This document shows positions 1-8,198 of a DNA stretch of 64,000 nucleotides, piece after piece. Positions within the stretch are counted from its first letter, which is position 1; each line of letters starts with the position of its first letter. The notes beneath the pieces are model-generated. The model did no database searches and was not told the origin of the DNA. It saw only the letters and a list, made by a program, of their open reading frames with translations. The translations under genes were made by a program, and so were the position numbers. The DNA lies in assembly GCA_964444135.1 (NCBI GenBank), contig CAYUFX010000012.1, positions 1-64,000 of the forward strand, written 5' to 3'. Source of the stretch: NIOZ-UU13 sp964444135. Lineage in GTDB: Bacteria > Planctomycetota > Phycisphaerae > Sedimentisphaerales > Anaerobacaceae.

Positions 1-264
1 GGGACCTGCGAAAACGGGCTGCATAGCCCTGCCAGAATATCTGGTCGCACCCCTTTATCATTCGACTACTACTCCGGCTACGCTTAGGATTCAGGGCGGG
101 ATTCTGAAATTTTTCTTGCTTTTGATGATAAGGCCGGTCATAATTGAATTAGCAGAGGCGGAAATTTTTACTGTTGATTTACAGACATTGTTGCATTGGA
201 AATAATTAAGTAGGTTTGAGTAAAAATAAGTTTTGTATATTATTATAATATGTAGAGACATGAC

Positions 265-1017
265 ATGAACAAGAGAAATCTTTCTAAGTGGAATAAGAAT
301 ACCGGTGATGTAATTAAGGATACACTTACGTGCCTCGCGGAGGGTATAACCGGAATCGCAGCTTCCGATAGGAAAGAATTAGCTTTTTCTGTTGGACATA
401 TATTCCAGTATCTTCGTAAAGGACAATTTCTATCAAAATTCCTTGCTGAATGGAAAGACTATTGTGACAAAGGTCGAATCCCTAAAGACTACCAAGAGAC
501 AGAGCAACATCATACTTGCCTTCAAGAACTGCTTGAGTTTATTGATAAAGATTCACCAGATGAAATTAGGTTTGAAACGCTTAAGAGAATTTTTCTTGTC
601 GCCGCAACGGAGACAGCCTCTGATCGTAATAGTCTTCTTCCGTATCAGTTTCTTCGATTATGTCGCGGCATGTCTTCTGGCGAGATCATTGTTCTCAATA
701 CAACTTATAAAATAGCAAGGTCAGGACAAATGCCTAATCTCAGTGCAGCTAGCCTATGGCTGGATGCTATTGCGAAGGAATCGGGATTAGGCCATGCGTC
801 CCTTGTAGAAATATATGAAGAGGAATTAATTAAGAAGCACTTAATTACCAGAAGAGTACATACTGACGGAAGTGGTGTAGATGCTAAACCTAATTTCAGG
901 CTTACAAGTCTAGCTCTTGAATTGTGTAAGTATATTGACAGTTACGATAATGCCTCAGGAGAGACCCAACATGTCGATTCTACGAACGGTGGGGAAGCCC
1001 CGCGTCCACAGTGCTAA
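265..1017 (+). CDS. Hypothetical protein with possible C-terminal winged-helix region
   Basis: A 250-residue soluble protein with no signal peptide or membrane segment; I do not recognise the family. Residues about 150-225 alternate helices with a basic hairpin and end in FRLTSLALELCKYI. That resembles the winged-helix-like tail (LTPLG...) of abortive-infection alpha/DUF4393 proteins, but this is only a resemblance. The gene is visibly AT-richer than the window average, as is the TIR gene 213 bp downstream, which suggests both were acquired. A hairpin terminator at 1155-1180 separates the two. A partner or sensor role for the TIR protein is a guess from position. The last 25 residues are low-complexity and may be repeat-derived. 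Confidence 0.6.
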   Translation: MNKRNLSKWNKNTGDVIKDTLTCLAEGITGIAASDRKELAFSVGHIFQYLRKGQFLSKFLAEWKDYCDKGRIPKDYQETEQHHTCLQELLEFIDKDSPDEIRFETLKRIFLVAATETASDRNSLLPYQFLRLCRGMSSGEIIVLNTTYKIARSGQMPNLSAASLWLDAIAKESGLGHASLVEIYEEELIKKHLITRRVHTDGSGVDAKPNFRLTSLALELCKYIDSYDNASGETQHVDSTNGGEAPRPQC

Positions 1018-1086
1018 TCGTTATATAACATTGATTGTACGCCTGAGGCGGATAAATTTTTAATCAGTTTGGTGATATAGAAAGGA

Positions 1087-1105
1087 CCCTTCGACAGGCT
1101 CAGGG
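1087..1105. repeat. Dispersed CCTTCGAC...GCTCAGG palindrome
   Basis: The sequence CCCTTCGACAGGCTCAGGG is a near-palindromic unit of a family that recurs in variant form at 2295-2313, 2536-2563, 19569-19585 and (degenerate) 52030-52051. Such units are common in many bacterial genomes with repeat-rich spacers. Confidence 0.7.
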
Positions 1106-1122
1106 TAAACTTTTCTTCGCAA

Positions 1123-1145
1123 GGGGAATGTGTATAATGGTAGCA
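1123..1145 (+). repeat. Degenerate tRNA 5'-half-like fragment
   Basis: This 23-nt stretch (GGGGAATG..ATAATGGTAGCA) closely matches the acceptor and D-arm of the intact tRNA-Gln at 23105-23175. It lacks an anticodon arm and 3' half. It lies between two AT-rich genes and next to a dispersed repeat, so it may be a fossil of a tRNA-adjacent integration. The short length makes chance similarity possible. Confidence 0.35.
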
Positions 1146-1154
1146 TAAAATGAG

Positions 1155-1180
1155 TCCCGATAGACGGTATCGGGATTTTG
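1155..1180 (+). terminator. Hairpin terminator between the hypothetical and TIR genes
   Basis: TCCCGATA (1155-1162) and TATCGGGA (1168-1175) form an 8-bp perfect stem with a 5-nt loop, followed by TTTTG. It would end transcription of the upstream gene, so the TIR gene probably has its own promoter, about where TTGTATATTATTAT (1193-1206) lies. Confidence 0.6.
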
Positions 1181-1230
1181 TGTTGTATATTATTATGTTT
1201 AGAAGTAAGTCAGTAAAATGAGAATATAGT

Positions 1231-2139
1231 ATGCCTGTCTTCATCAGTTATTCCCATGAGAATAATGACTTTGTCCAAAAGCTGGCCACCAATCTTGTAA
1301 GACATAATACCAATGTTTGGGTTGATACATGGGAATTGAGCGTTGGCGATTCAATTGTGAGTCGCGTACAGGATGCTATAAAATCTTCAAGTGCTTTACT
1401 CGTGGTTCTTTCGAAAGCATCAGTTGCCTCTGAGTGGTGTAAGAGAGAACTTTCTGCTGGATTAGTAAGGGAACTTGAAGAAAAGCAGGTAATTGTTCTA
1501 CCATTGCTTTTAGAGGACTGTGATATTCCGATTTTTCTTAGAGACAAGCTATATGCCGATTTCCGTTCAGATTTTGACTCAGGACTTACAGCAGTATTAA
1601 ATGCAATCGCCAGAGTGACAAATTGTAATCAGGGTCGCATTACGCAAGATGAATATTATGTAGATTGGGGGATTTATTGGGGATATAGATCTGACTTTTT
1701 CGAACTCTCTTTTACCTTTATACATCAATCAGCGAAACAATCCTATACTGTACTAACAGAAGCTTACATCATTTGCAATGAAGTGGCTACAAAACGGTAT
1801 AAGCAATATGAGAAACTTTCTCTAGATTGGGTTGGGCGTCTAGTCATTTTTGAATCTGCCTTCGAATATATATCCAAGGAAGATGATTTTCGAGTTATTC
1901 TTGATAACCAATTTCCCAAAGAACATAGAATCGATATCGTTGATCCCAAAACTAATGTCAATTACAACGTATATATTAGATGTAGACGTCTTGGAGAAGA
2001 TACTGGGAAAAATGTATTGATTAATGTCAGTGAATATTTCAAACAAATACGAGAACAAATGAGAGAAAGATCTCGAAAATTAACACCTGAAGAAAAAAGA
2101 CATTTACTTGAACTTATCGGTAAACCATTTGATGCTTAA
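1231..2139 (+). CDS. TIR-domain protein
   Basis: Residues 1-130 are a TIR domain. It opens with VFISYSHENNDFVQKLA, has the VDTWELSVGDSI strand-loop, and has SEWCKRE, in which Glu73 sits where the catalytic glutamate of NAD+-cleaving TIR enzymes lies. The rest (about 130-302) is a beta-rich domain with a basic helical tail that I do not recognise; in related proteins such tails sense a trigger or oligomerise. Bacterial TIR proteins commonly serve anti-phage defence by depleting NAD+. That role here is inference, with no known partner such as Thoeris ThsA in view. Low GC and flanking repeat fossils suggest a transferred gene. The start ATG begins the TIR fold directly. Confidence 0.85.
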   Translation: MPVFISYSHENNDFVQKLATNLVRHNTNVWVDTWELSVGDSIVSRVQDAIKSSSALLVVLSKASVASEWCKRELSAGLVRELEEKQVIVLPLLLEDCDIPIFLRDKLYADFRSDFDSGLTAVLNAIARVTNCNQGRITQDEYYVDWGIYWGYRSDFFELSFTFIHQSAKQSYTVLTEAYIICNEVATKRYKQYEKLSLDWVGRLVIFESAFEYISKEDDFRVILDNQFPKEHRIDIVDPKTNVNYNVYIRCRRLGEDTGKNVLINVSEYFKQIREQMRERSRKLTPEEKRHLLELIGKPFDA

Positions 2140-2595
2140 CAAATTGCTACAATGTAATGTAAAATAGGGCAGGACTATCGTCCACTGAAAACATGAAGAG
2201 TGGCAGCCATTTAATTGATTATTTACTATTGATTATTTGATTTGGATTGCCGCGCTGCGCTCGCAATGACCACTTCCAATTTATTATTTTAGATCCTTCG
2301 ACCATGCTCAGGGCAGGTATCGAGTCTGAATGTCCAATGTCGAATTCAAAATGGTACGAAATATGACCCCGCCCACAGGTGGCGGTGAAGAATAAAGCAT
2401 TCCTCGCGTTTGCACCCCCGCCCAGAGGACGGGGCTAAATATTATCACCGGCGGTGCTGGGGTGGGGAAAAATATTGTGGCAACCGCGTTGCAGATTCTG
2501 GCGAAATGGAGTTTAATTTTATTCGTGTACCAGATCCTTCGACTGCGCTGCGCTCAGGATGACATAGGTATCAGGGCAACCACATGGGATTGCCC
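2140..2595. repeat. Repeat-rich spacer with no gene
   Basis: No convincing gene is present. The stretch is a patchwork of short dispersed repeats: GATTGCCGCGCTGCGCTCGC at 2245-2264, CCTTCGAC..GCTCAGGG at 2295-2313, GC-rich palindromic bits around 2366-2440, and another CCTTCGACTGCGC...TCAGGATGAC copy at 2536-2563. Open frames crossing it show no protein-like composition. Confidence 0.7.
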
Positions 2596-3009
2596 CTACG
2601 TTCTGTCGAAGACCTGCTCATCCAGCACCGTGGAGGGGCGGGACTCATCTTCTTCTCGCCAGGCGGGGTCCACAATGCACAGGAATTTCAAATCGGAATT
2701 TCCTGTATTTTCAATATATTGGAGCGCTTGCGGGGGGATGTAAACGGCACAATCAGGGCCGACTTCGAGAGATTCTTCATCTATGTGCATCAGGCCTTGT
2801 CCGGCTATTATGTAATACACTTCAGCATTCTGGAGTTTATGTGGTTTGGTCATCTGGCCGACCCTGACCTCTGCGTGAGCCAAGCTATAACGAATTTGCA
2901 GAGGTGTTTTATCCCCGCCCATCGGATGGGCGGGGTGCAAAAGCTCCCGCAGAATTGAATCATCACCAGCTACGAATTCCCGGCAATCCTTCAAATACTT
3001 TAAGAACAT
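2596..3009 (-). CDS. Cupin-domain protein (small beta-barrel)
   Basis: A 137-residue single cupin. The first cupin motif lies near residues 57-75 (PHKLQNAEVYYIIAGQG) and the second ends in CIVDPAW. Family members often isomerise or oxidise sugars or small ligands; the substrate is not predictable. It starts 2 bp after the stop of the nucleoside transporter upstream, so the two are probably co-transcribed. A perfect GC palindrome (2913-2935) sits inside the frame and encodes the residues around AHPMGGDK. The C-terminal 20 residues after the normal PAW end also look like added repeat-derived sequence. The protein remains in frame and probably functional. Confidence 0.8.
   Translation of the reverse strand: MFLKYLKDCREFVAGDDSILRELLHPAHPMGGDKTPLQIRYSLAHAEVRVGQMTKPHKLQNAEVYYIIAGQGLMHIDEESLEVGPDCAVYIPPQALQYIENTGNSDLKFLCIVDPAWREEDESRPSTVLDEQVFDRT
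2913..2935. repeat. In-frame 11-bp-arm palindrome inside the cupin gene
   Basis: CCCCGCCCATC and GATGGGCGGGG flank a single G, a perfect inverted repeat within coding sequence. It resembles the GC-rich palindromic bits in the adjacent spacer and is probably an inserted repeat unit that preserved the frame. Confidence 0.7.
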
Positions 3010-3011
3010 AA

Positions 3012-4322
3012 TCAGGTACCCAATAAAATCGAGCCTTTCGTAAAGAACGTTCCGGCAACACAGGCGGTTAAAAGACAGGCCAACGTTGCCGCCAATAGTG
3101 CGCGGAGCGCGACCCCTCCTATATTACGGACTCTGTCGGGAGCCAATGCGCTAATACCGCCAACGAAAATGGCCATCGAGGCAAGGTGGGCAAATCCGCA
3201 TAACGCGTATGTAGTAATGACAGCCGAGCGTTCGTGCTGCAGTAAATTCTGCTCCAAAGCTGCTGCAAGGTCTTTATAGGACACAACTTCGGTAACAATC
3301 AGGCGCTCGCCGATAATTTTGGAAACCGCTCCCGCATCGGATGGGGGAATACCTAAGACTAATGTAAATGGATAAAATATGTAGCCGAAAATGTTCTTCA
3401 AGGTCCACTGAAATTCGATGCCGAGGAGCAGATTTACCTTTGCGCCTAAAGCGGACAACAACAGGTCGGCTAATGCAACGAGGCCTAAAACCGCTATAAG
3501 CAGGGCCACAATTCCGACAATCATTTTAACCCCGGCGTTGGCGGCGTTGATGACCGCTTCGAAAAGACTTTTCTCCTTTTCATAAAAGGGACGAACATTT
3601 ATGCCCAATGTTTCCGGGCTTTGCTTCTCGGGGAAAATAACTTTTGACATAACAAGTGCCGCCGGGGCGGAAAGTAAAGATGCCGAAACCAAATGGCCGG
3701 CAATTGTGGGAAATTGTGTTTTCAAGCTAAACACATAAAGCGCCAATACATTGGACGCAACCGTAGCCATTCCTGCGGTCAGAATAGTACAGATTTCAGA
3801 GTCGGTCATTCGGCTAAGATATGGCTTAACGGTGAGAGTGGACTCAATCCCCACAAAAATATTGCTGGCGGTAACCAGAGATTCGGCGCCGGATATTTTC
3901 ATCAGCTTCGTAAATATATAAGCGAATCCCCTGATGATTAAAGGCATTATGCCGAGGTAGTATAAAATCGCAATAAGGGCTGAGAAGAAGATAATCGTAG
4001 GAAACGCCTGAAAAGCCAAAATGAAGCCGAGCGATTCCTCCCCTGTCTCGCTTGTCTGCCCCGGCGCAAGCGCTAATCTTCCGAATACAAACTTTGCACC
4101 GGCCGACGCAGAATCCAGAATGCTTACTACGATGTCATTGACAATTAGGAATAATTTTGACCCAGCGGGAACAACGAAGATGAACAGAGCAATTAGTATC
4201 TGCAGGCCGATCCCCCAGATGATAACCCTCCAGTTCATATTCTTTTTATCAGCCGACAGAATCCATGCAAAGCCGATCAGGACAAATATCCCTGCAAAAC
4301 TGACAAGATTATAGATATCCAT
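3012..4322 (-). CDS. Concentrative nucleoside transporter (NupC/CNT family)
   Basis: About 436 residues with roughly ten hydrophobic segments. The order fits CNT carriers: N-terminal helices, a gate region with GIESTLTVKPYLSRMTDSEI, and a C-terminal transport domain with an ALCGFAHLAS segment. CNT proteins import nucleosides across the inner membrane with Na+ or H+. The start chosen is the ATG of MDIYNLVSF at 4322. A longer frame to 4394 adds a basic non-membrane stretch over a GCGGACTTAAGTCCGC palindrome (4334-4349) and is unlikely. The cupin gene follows after 2 bp, suggesting a nucleoside or sugar salvage unit. Confidence 0.88.
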   Translation of the reverse strand: MDIYNLVSFAGIFVLIGFAWILSADKKNMNWRVIIWGIGLQILIALFIFVVPAGSKLFLIVNDIVVSILDSASAGAKFVFGRLALAPGQTSETGEESLGFILAFQAFPTIIFFSALIAILYYLGIMPLIIRGFAYIFTKLMKISGAESLVTASNIFVGIESTLTVKPYLSRMTDSEICTILTAGMATVASNVLALYVFSLKTQFPTIAGHLVSASLLSAPAALVMSKVIFPEKQSPETLGINVRPFYEKEKSLFEAVINAANAGVKMIVGIVALLIAVLGLVALADLLLSALGAKVNLLLGIEFQWTLKNIFGYIFYPFTLVLGIPPSDAGAVSKIIGERLIVTEVVSYKDLAAALEQNLLQHERSAVITTYALCGFAHLASMAIFVGGISALAPDRVRNIGGVALRALLAATLACLLTACVAGTFFTKGSILLGT

Positions 4323-4333
4323 ATCTAAACCAT

Positions 4334-4349
4334 GCGGACTTAAGTCCGC
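4334..4349. repeat. Perfect 16-bp palindrome upstream of the nucleoside transporter
   Basis: GCGGACTTAAGTCCGC is self-complementary and lies 12 bp before the transporter start. It could be an operator, but it also resembles a dispersed repeat unit; the sequence alone cannot separate these. Confidence 0.5.
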
Positions 4350-4530
4350 CCTGGGTTGGCGGCGGGGCAAATGTGTTCTCCGAAAGTAGTCCATAGGACT
4401 TCTTCGTTTAGCCCCGCCACTGGCCGCAAGTCTTGCCCCGCTAAGCTCAAAACAACAGTCGATAACGAAGCCCCGCTTGTGGCAAAATCAATATCGCAGC
4501 TCTATCTGCGGCGGATTCAATTATTGTTGC

Positions 4531-5130
4531 TCACGCTGTGCTTTTTGGGCTTTCGCCGAGCCGAACGACAGCGTAAACTAATGTCCCGAGCAGCCCGGTT
4601 AAAAGCGCAATCACTATCCATATACCGGACCCGCCGGCACGCTGGCGTATATCCTGATACACCCAGACCGCGCAAAGGATATGGACAACCAGAAGCAGCA
4701 GCAGTAATGGATGCAGAGCATTATTATCATCATCGTCATCGTTGCCCTTCATAATATGTTCTGGATGCTCTTTCGGTCTTCGCATGTGCTCCAGCTCCAT
4801 CTTGCGTTTCTCCAGGTCAAGCTCCTGCATCCTCCGCTCAATGTCCATTTGTTCTTTTTGATGCTGCAGTTTCATTTCCCTTCCACGCGTTTCCATCTGG
4901 ATATCGATGTCCTTCGGCTTTTCACGTTCCAGGTCCATCTTGCGTTTCTCCAGGTCAAGCTCCTGCATCCTTCGCTCGATGTCCATTTGGGCTTCCTGCT
5001 GTTGGAGCTCCATTTCCCTTTGTCGCATTTCCATCTGGAAGTCGATGTTCTGCGGCCCTTCCTCCTGGGCGACCGCGAGCGCGGGCACAAATATGGCTGC
5101 CAATATCATGCTCATAACATATCGCTTCAT
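4531..5130 (-). CDS. Exported coiled-coil protein with duplicated 46-residue unit and two C-terminal membrane helices
   Basis: Residues 1-21 form a signal peptide ending AVAQ. Residues about 28-120 are a charged coiled coil built of two copies of a 46-residue unit sharing MDIERRMQELDLEKRKM. The copies are nearly identical in DNA with a 138-nt period, so the duplication is recent. After an Asp-rich linker (NDDDDDNN) come two hydrophobic helices (HPLLLLLLVVHILCAVWVY and WIVIALLTGLLGTLVYAVV), resembling the phospholipase D-nuclease N-terminal/PLDc_N type of small membrane domain. The function is unknown; an envelope scaffold or sensor is plausible. The gene stands alone. Confidence 0.75.
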   Translation of the reverse strand: MKRYVMSMILAAIFVPALAVAQEEGPQNIDFQMEMRQREMELQQQEAQMDIERRMQELDLEKRKMDLEREKPKDIDIQMETRGREMKLQHQKEQMDIERRMQELDLEKRKMELEHMRRPKEHPEHIMKGNDDDDDNNALHPLLLLLLVVHILCAVWVYQDIRQRAGGSGIWIVIALLTGLLGTLVYAVVRLGESPKSTA

Positions 5131-5429
5131 CTTATTTCTCCTAAACTAATACATTTATGGGACGTGCAATATATTCTATCACTAAACCTTTGTAACTTCC
5201 AACCTATATTTCGGCTATTTATCTGCTTCAATAAACCTTTTTCCATCCTTAAAAGCGTTTCTCTGAGAAAGGTACCCACTCGTGGGTCTGCAACAGGAGG
5301 CTCACCTGTTCTTTGCTTGTCCCCGATGTGTTGCTTTAGGCTTTCCGGCAAGAGTCGTTGTGAGAATCGCAAAGCGATGCGTAGCAATCTTGTTACTCCG
5401 TCATTGACCGGGTTTCTCTTGTCCCAATT

Positions 5430-5627
5430 TCATCGTAAAGTCTCGTCAATCTGTCCATCCGGCAACATATTATCAGCGTGAGCAATGCCCTGGTCTTCTA
5501 ATTGGTACCTTCTACAGTTTTCCCAGTTGGACTCAGACTTGCAGTATTTCTCTGCCCACCTATTATCCAGCCTGCCTTGCCTTTCAAATTCCCTTAGCGG
5601 ACAGACATTGTACCATTTACATCTCAT
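5430..5627 (-). CDS. Small conserved four-Cys protein
   Basis: A 65-residue protein starting MRCKWYNVCPLR, with cysteines in CKWYNVC and later in YC and NC, then RYQLEDQG and DNMLPDGQID. This pattern recurs in short uncharacterised bacterial proteins and could bind a metal or Fe-S centre. It starts 96 bp downstream of the ferritin-like gene on the same strand, so the two may be co-expressed, with a possible link to iron or oxidative stress. The function is unknown. Confidence 0.6.
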   Translation of the reverse strand: MRCKWYNVCPLREFERQGRLDNRWAEKYCKSESNWENCRRYQLEDQGIAHADNMLPDGQIDETLR

Positions 5628-5722
5628 TTTAGTTTGTTGTGTTTGTATGAACTGATTCAGCAGCCGGTTGTTCTTCTCTATTTATTTACGCAAGAAACCA
5701 GAACTGCAATGCGACTTTTAGT

Positions 5723-6178
5723 TCAACTTTTCTTTAGCAGCAAATCGTATTCAGTTTCGAACCGAAGTTTGTGCTTGACCTCTTCCTCGGCTAAAGCCAA
5801 GAGCATTTCTCGATGTTCCTCGCTGTGAGCGTTTGCCACCCAATTTACGTAAGTCCTGAAAGATGACTCTTCCTTTTCCATACCTAACATAAGCATATCC
5901 TTGTAATCCATATCCAACGGTGTCCGGCTGTCTGATAAGATGTAATATTCTTCAGGTCGGGACGGTTCTTGCTTTGGTACCACGGTTTTGCCAACCTTCA
6001 TAACTTCCAGTTCCAGCTTGGCTTTATGCTCTAACTCTTCTTCTGCCAAATCTTCAAAGGTCTTGCGCATTTGCTCAGACTCCACGCGGTTGGCCAATGC
6101 CAGGTAAAATTCATAGGCCTCCACCTCCATATCGATCGCTTTTTGTAAAATTTCGTAATCGCTATTAAATTCTACCAT
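5723..6178 (-). CDS. Rubrerythrin/ferritin-like diiron protein
   Basis: A 151-residue four-helix bundle with two glutamate-rich metal motifs: EVEAYEFY and EEELEHK in the first half, EKEESSFRTYV and EEEVKHK in the second. This is the ferritin-like part of rubrerythrins without the rubredoxin tail. Such proteins reduce peroxide or store iron in anaerobes and microaerophiles. The start ATG gives the usual N-terminus (MVEFNSDYEILQKAIDME). A strong hairpin terminator at 6299-6328 isolates it from hisG upstream, so it has its own promoter in the 120 bp before it. Confidence 0.85.
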   Translation of the reverse strand: MVEFNSDYEILQKAIDMEVEAYEFYLALANRVESEQMRKTFEDLAEEELEHKAKLELEVMKVGKTVVPKQEPSRPEEYYILSDSRTPLDMDYKDMLMLGMEKEESSFRTYVNWVANAHSEEHREMLLALAEEEVKHKLRFETEYDLLLKKS

Positions 6179-6298
6179 CGTTCGCCTCGCTTGTTAATTC
6201 TCAATTCATAATTACAAATTGCCCAGACCAACGAACCTAATAAACTTTCCGGACTTGCACACTATAGCCTACCCGGCATTTTCTAATTCGTCAAATCT

Positions 6299-6328
6299 AA
6301 AAAAAGCCCCGCAGGACGCAGGACTTTT
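6299..6328 (-). terminator. Rho-independent terminator downstream of hisG
   Basis: Read on the minus strand, an 11-bp stem (arms 6318-6328 and 6302-6312, with two G-U pairs) closes a 5-nt loop and is followed by a run of seven T. It lies about 120 bp after the hisG stop and ends that transcript before the rubrerythrin gene. Confidence 0.8.
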
Positions 6329-6449
6329 CCGACACAATACGCAATATCACTGCTGTCCGGTTGTTTGATTTGGAAAACGCTGTAACTATTGAAATGATAT
6401 CGGGTTATAGACAAAAATGACTGTGATCGATTTGAAGCGGAATCAATTG

Positions 6450-7325
6450 TCAGTGTATAACCTTATTGAGAGGATATGTAATTATTCCCGTTGCGCCCGC
6501 CCGCTTCAATGCCGGAACCAAGGACCGTTCGATTTTGTCGTCGATAATCACTTCTATCGCTACATATATCGGGTCAGCCAGAGACGAAACCGTTGGGCTT
6601 TTTTCAGCAGGTAGAATCTTCAGTATCGATTCTAAGTGGTCCTTTTTTATATTCATTTTCAAGCCGACTTTGCTGCCGGCTTCGATTGCTGCTTTGAGCA
6701 ATATGGAGATATTTTCTATTTTTTGTCGCTTGAACTTATCGTCCCAAGCCTGCTTATTTGCGATAAACCTTGTTGTAGAGGTTATCACAGTATCTATAAT
6801 GCGCAGCTCGTTTGCGCGTAGGGAACTGCCGGTCTCTGTAAGCTCTACTATTGCATCTACCAGCCGAGCTTTTACCTCGGTAGCGCCCCAGCTAAATTCA
6901 ACCTTTACGTCGATATCTTTATCCGCGAAGTATTTTTTTGTTACGTTAACCAGCTCGGTTGCAACTATACCCCCGGCCAAATCCTTTACTCTTTTAACCT
7001 TCGATTCATCCGGCACAGCCAATACCCATCTGGCTGGATTGTTCGTGGCTTTGCTGTAGGCAAGCTCACTGACATCCACCACATCACAGTTATTCTCCAT
7101 TATCCAGTCGTAGCCCGTTATGCCGGCGTCAAGAACCCCATCGGCCACGTATCTGCCCATCTCCTGGGCTCGCAGCATGATAAGACGGATTTGTTCGTCA
7201 TCTATATTAGGCAAATAACTCCTTTCGGAATCGGCAATGTGGAATCCGGCTTTGCCAAAAAGTTCGACGGTTGCCTTTTGCAAACTGCCTGTGGGAATAC
7301 CTAATTTTAATATCTGCTCTGACAT
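6450..7325 (-). CDS. hisG: ATP phosphoribosyltransferase, long form
   Basis: A 291-residue HisG, the first enzyme of histidine synthesis, which joins ATP to PRPP. The N-terminus LKLGIPTGSLQ and the catalytic-domain segments LDAGITGYDWIMEN and VELTETGSSLRANEL are typical. The C-terminal 75 residues form the ACT-like regulatory domain of the long form (YVAIEVIIDDKIERSLVPALKRAGATGIITYP), which binds histidine for feedback inhibition. Long-form enzymes do not need HisZ. No other his genes lie in the window, so the pathway is dispersed. The next gene upstream ends 55 bp away across a repeat of ACTCACCACTCAC type. Confidence 0.95.
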   Translation of the reverse strand: MSEQILKLGIPTGSLQKATVELFGKAGFHIADSERSYLPNIDDEQIRLIMLRAQEMGRYVADGVLDAGITGYDWIMENNCDVVDVSELAYSKATNNPARWVLAVPDESKVKRVKDLAGGIVATELVNVTKKYFADKDIDVKVEFSWGATEVKARLVDAIVELTETGSSLRANELRIIDTVITSTTRFIANKQAWDDKFKRQKIENISILLKAAIEAGSKVGLKMNIKKDHLESILKILPAEKSPTVSSLADPIYVAIEVIIDDKIERSLVPALKRAGATGIITYPLNKVIH

Positions 7326-7380
7326 CTTTTCACATCTTATAATTGGTTAATTTGTGAGCTGACCACTCACCACTCACTAA

Positions 7381-8091
7381 TTAACCACTCATTTTTTTAC
7401 TCTTTCTTTTTTTCGTAGTTTTCTTTTTGCTTTTAGTTTTAGTCTTTTTTTTGGAAGTAGTTGTGCTTTTTTTCTTCTTTTTGCTCTTGCTTGCTTCACT
7501 TTCGCGCCGTAACAGGGCATAAAACTCATATCCCTTTTTAGCTGAAATCTGCTTGGCTAAAAATCCTCCTATCTGCTGCTCGTCAGCATCAGGATAGACT
7601 AATTCCTTGCTTTTGAGATATTCTATCATTTCTTTGGTTAGCGGTATGGCGTGGCCTTGCAGAGACGTGAGCATACAATAATCGACTACGAACCGGCTGG
7701 TACCTTCCATCTTCTCAAGAATCTGACGAGCGGGACGTTTACCTGTTTTTTTCAATACCTCTAAGCTCAATTTGTGATATTCGTTGAAGATAGCCCTTAA
7801 AACCATCGTGATTGTCAAGGCTATATTCCTTGTAACAGGTGTATCCCCGCCCAACATTTCAACAATTTCTTCTGTTCGCGAAACACGCAAATCGTTCAGG
7901 TCAACAAAATAATCAGCGAATTTCTTAATTGCGGATTCTGTTTCCTTCTCGCTCAGCTCTGAGCTAATGATAGCATAGATAATTGCGTCCGTCGGTTCAT
8001 CGTGGATAACTTTTTGTACTTTCGGATGTTTCCGGCTCAGTGAGCGGTGCAACCTTTGTATTTTTTTGGAATACTCTTTGCTGTTCTTCAT
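7381..8091 (-). CDS. Degenerate endonuclease III-like (HhH-GPD) protein with Lys-rich tail
   Basis: About 236 residues. The first 190 resemble the endonuclease III fold: DAIIYAIISSELSEKETESAI matches the helix around LLSAQ, and a helix-hairpin-helix-like region lies near LEKMEGTSRFVVDY. The expected catalytic Lys and the Asp after the hairpin (VDTHV) are not apparent; the latter region reads HAIPLTKEMI. The last 40 residues are almost all Lys, Ser and Thr, like the histone-type tails that bind DNA. It may be a non-catalytic DNA-binding protein. The start at 8091 has an AGAGG ribosome-binding site; an upstream ATG at 8130 is less likely. It follows rbfA by about 100 bp. Confidence 0.65.
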   Translation of the reverse strand: MKNSKEYSKKIQRLHRSLSRKHPKVQKVIHDEPTDAIIYAIISSELSEKETESAIKKFADYFVDLNDLRVSRTEEIVEMLGGDTPVTRNIALTITMVLRAIFNEYHKLSLEVLKKTGKRPARQILEKMEGTSRFVVDYCMLTSLQGHAIPLTKEMIEYLKSKELVYPDADEQQIGGFLAKQISAKKGYEFYALLRRESEASKSKKKKKSTTTSKKKTKTKSKKKTTKKRKSKKMSG

Positions 8092-8198
8092 ATCAGCCTC
8101 TTGCCGATAGCGTAAAAGTCCGAATATCACATCCCAGTTTTCACAGGGACAATTTTAGTCCCGCCGAAGCAGAGATGCTTCGAATTTCGTATTTCGCT

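Noticed and set aside
1..264. Open frame over the first 200 bases that could be the end of a gene
   Set aside because: It has about 70 codons without recognisable composition and crosses repeat-like sequence; no start in view.
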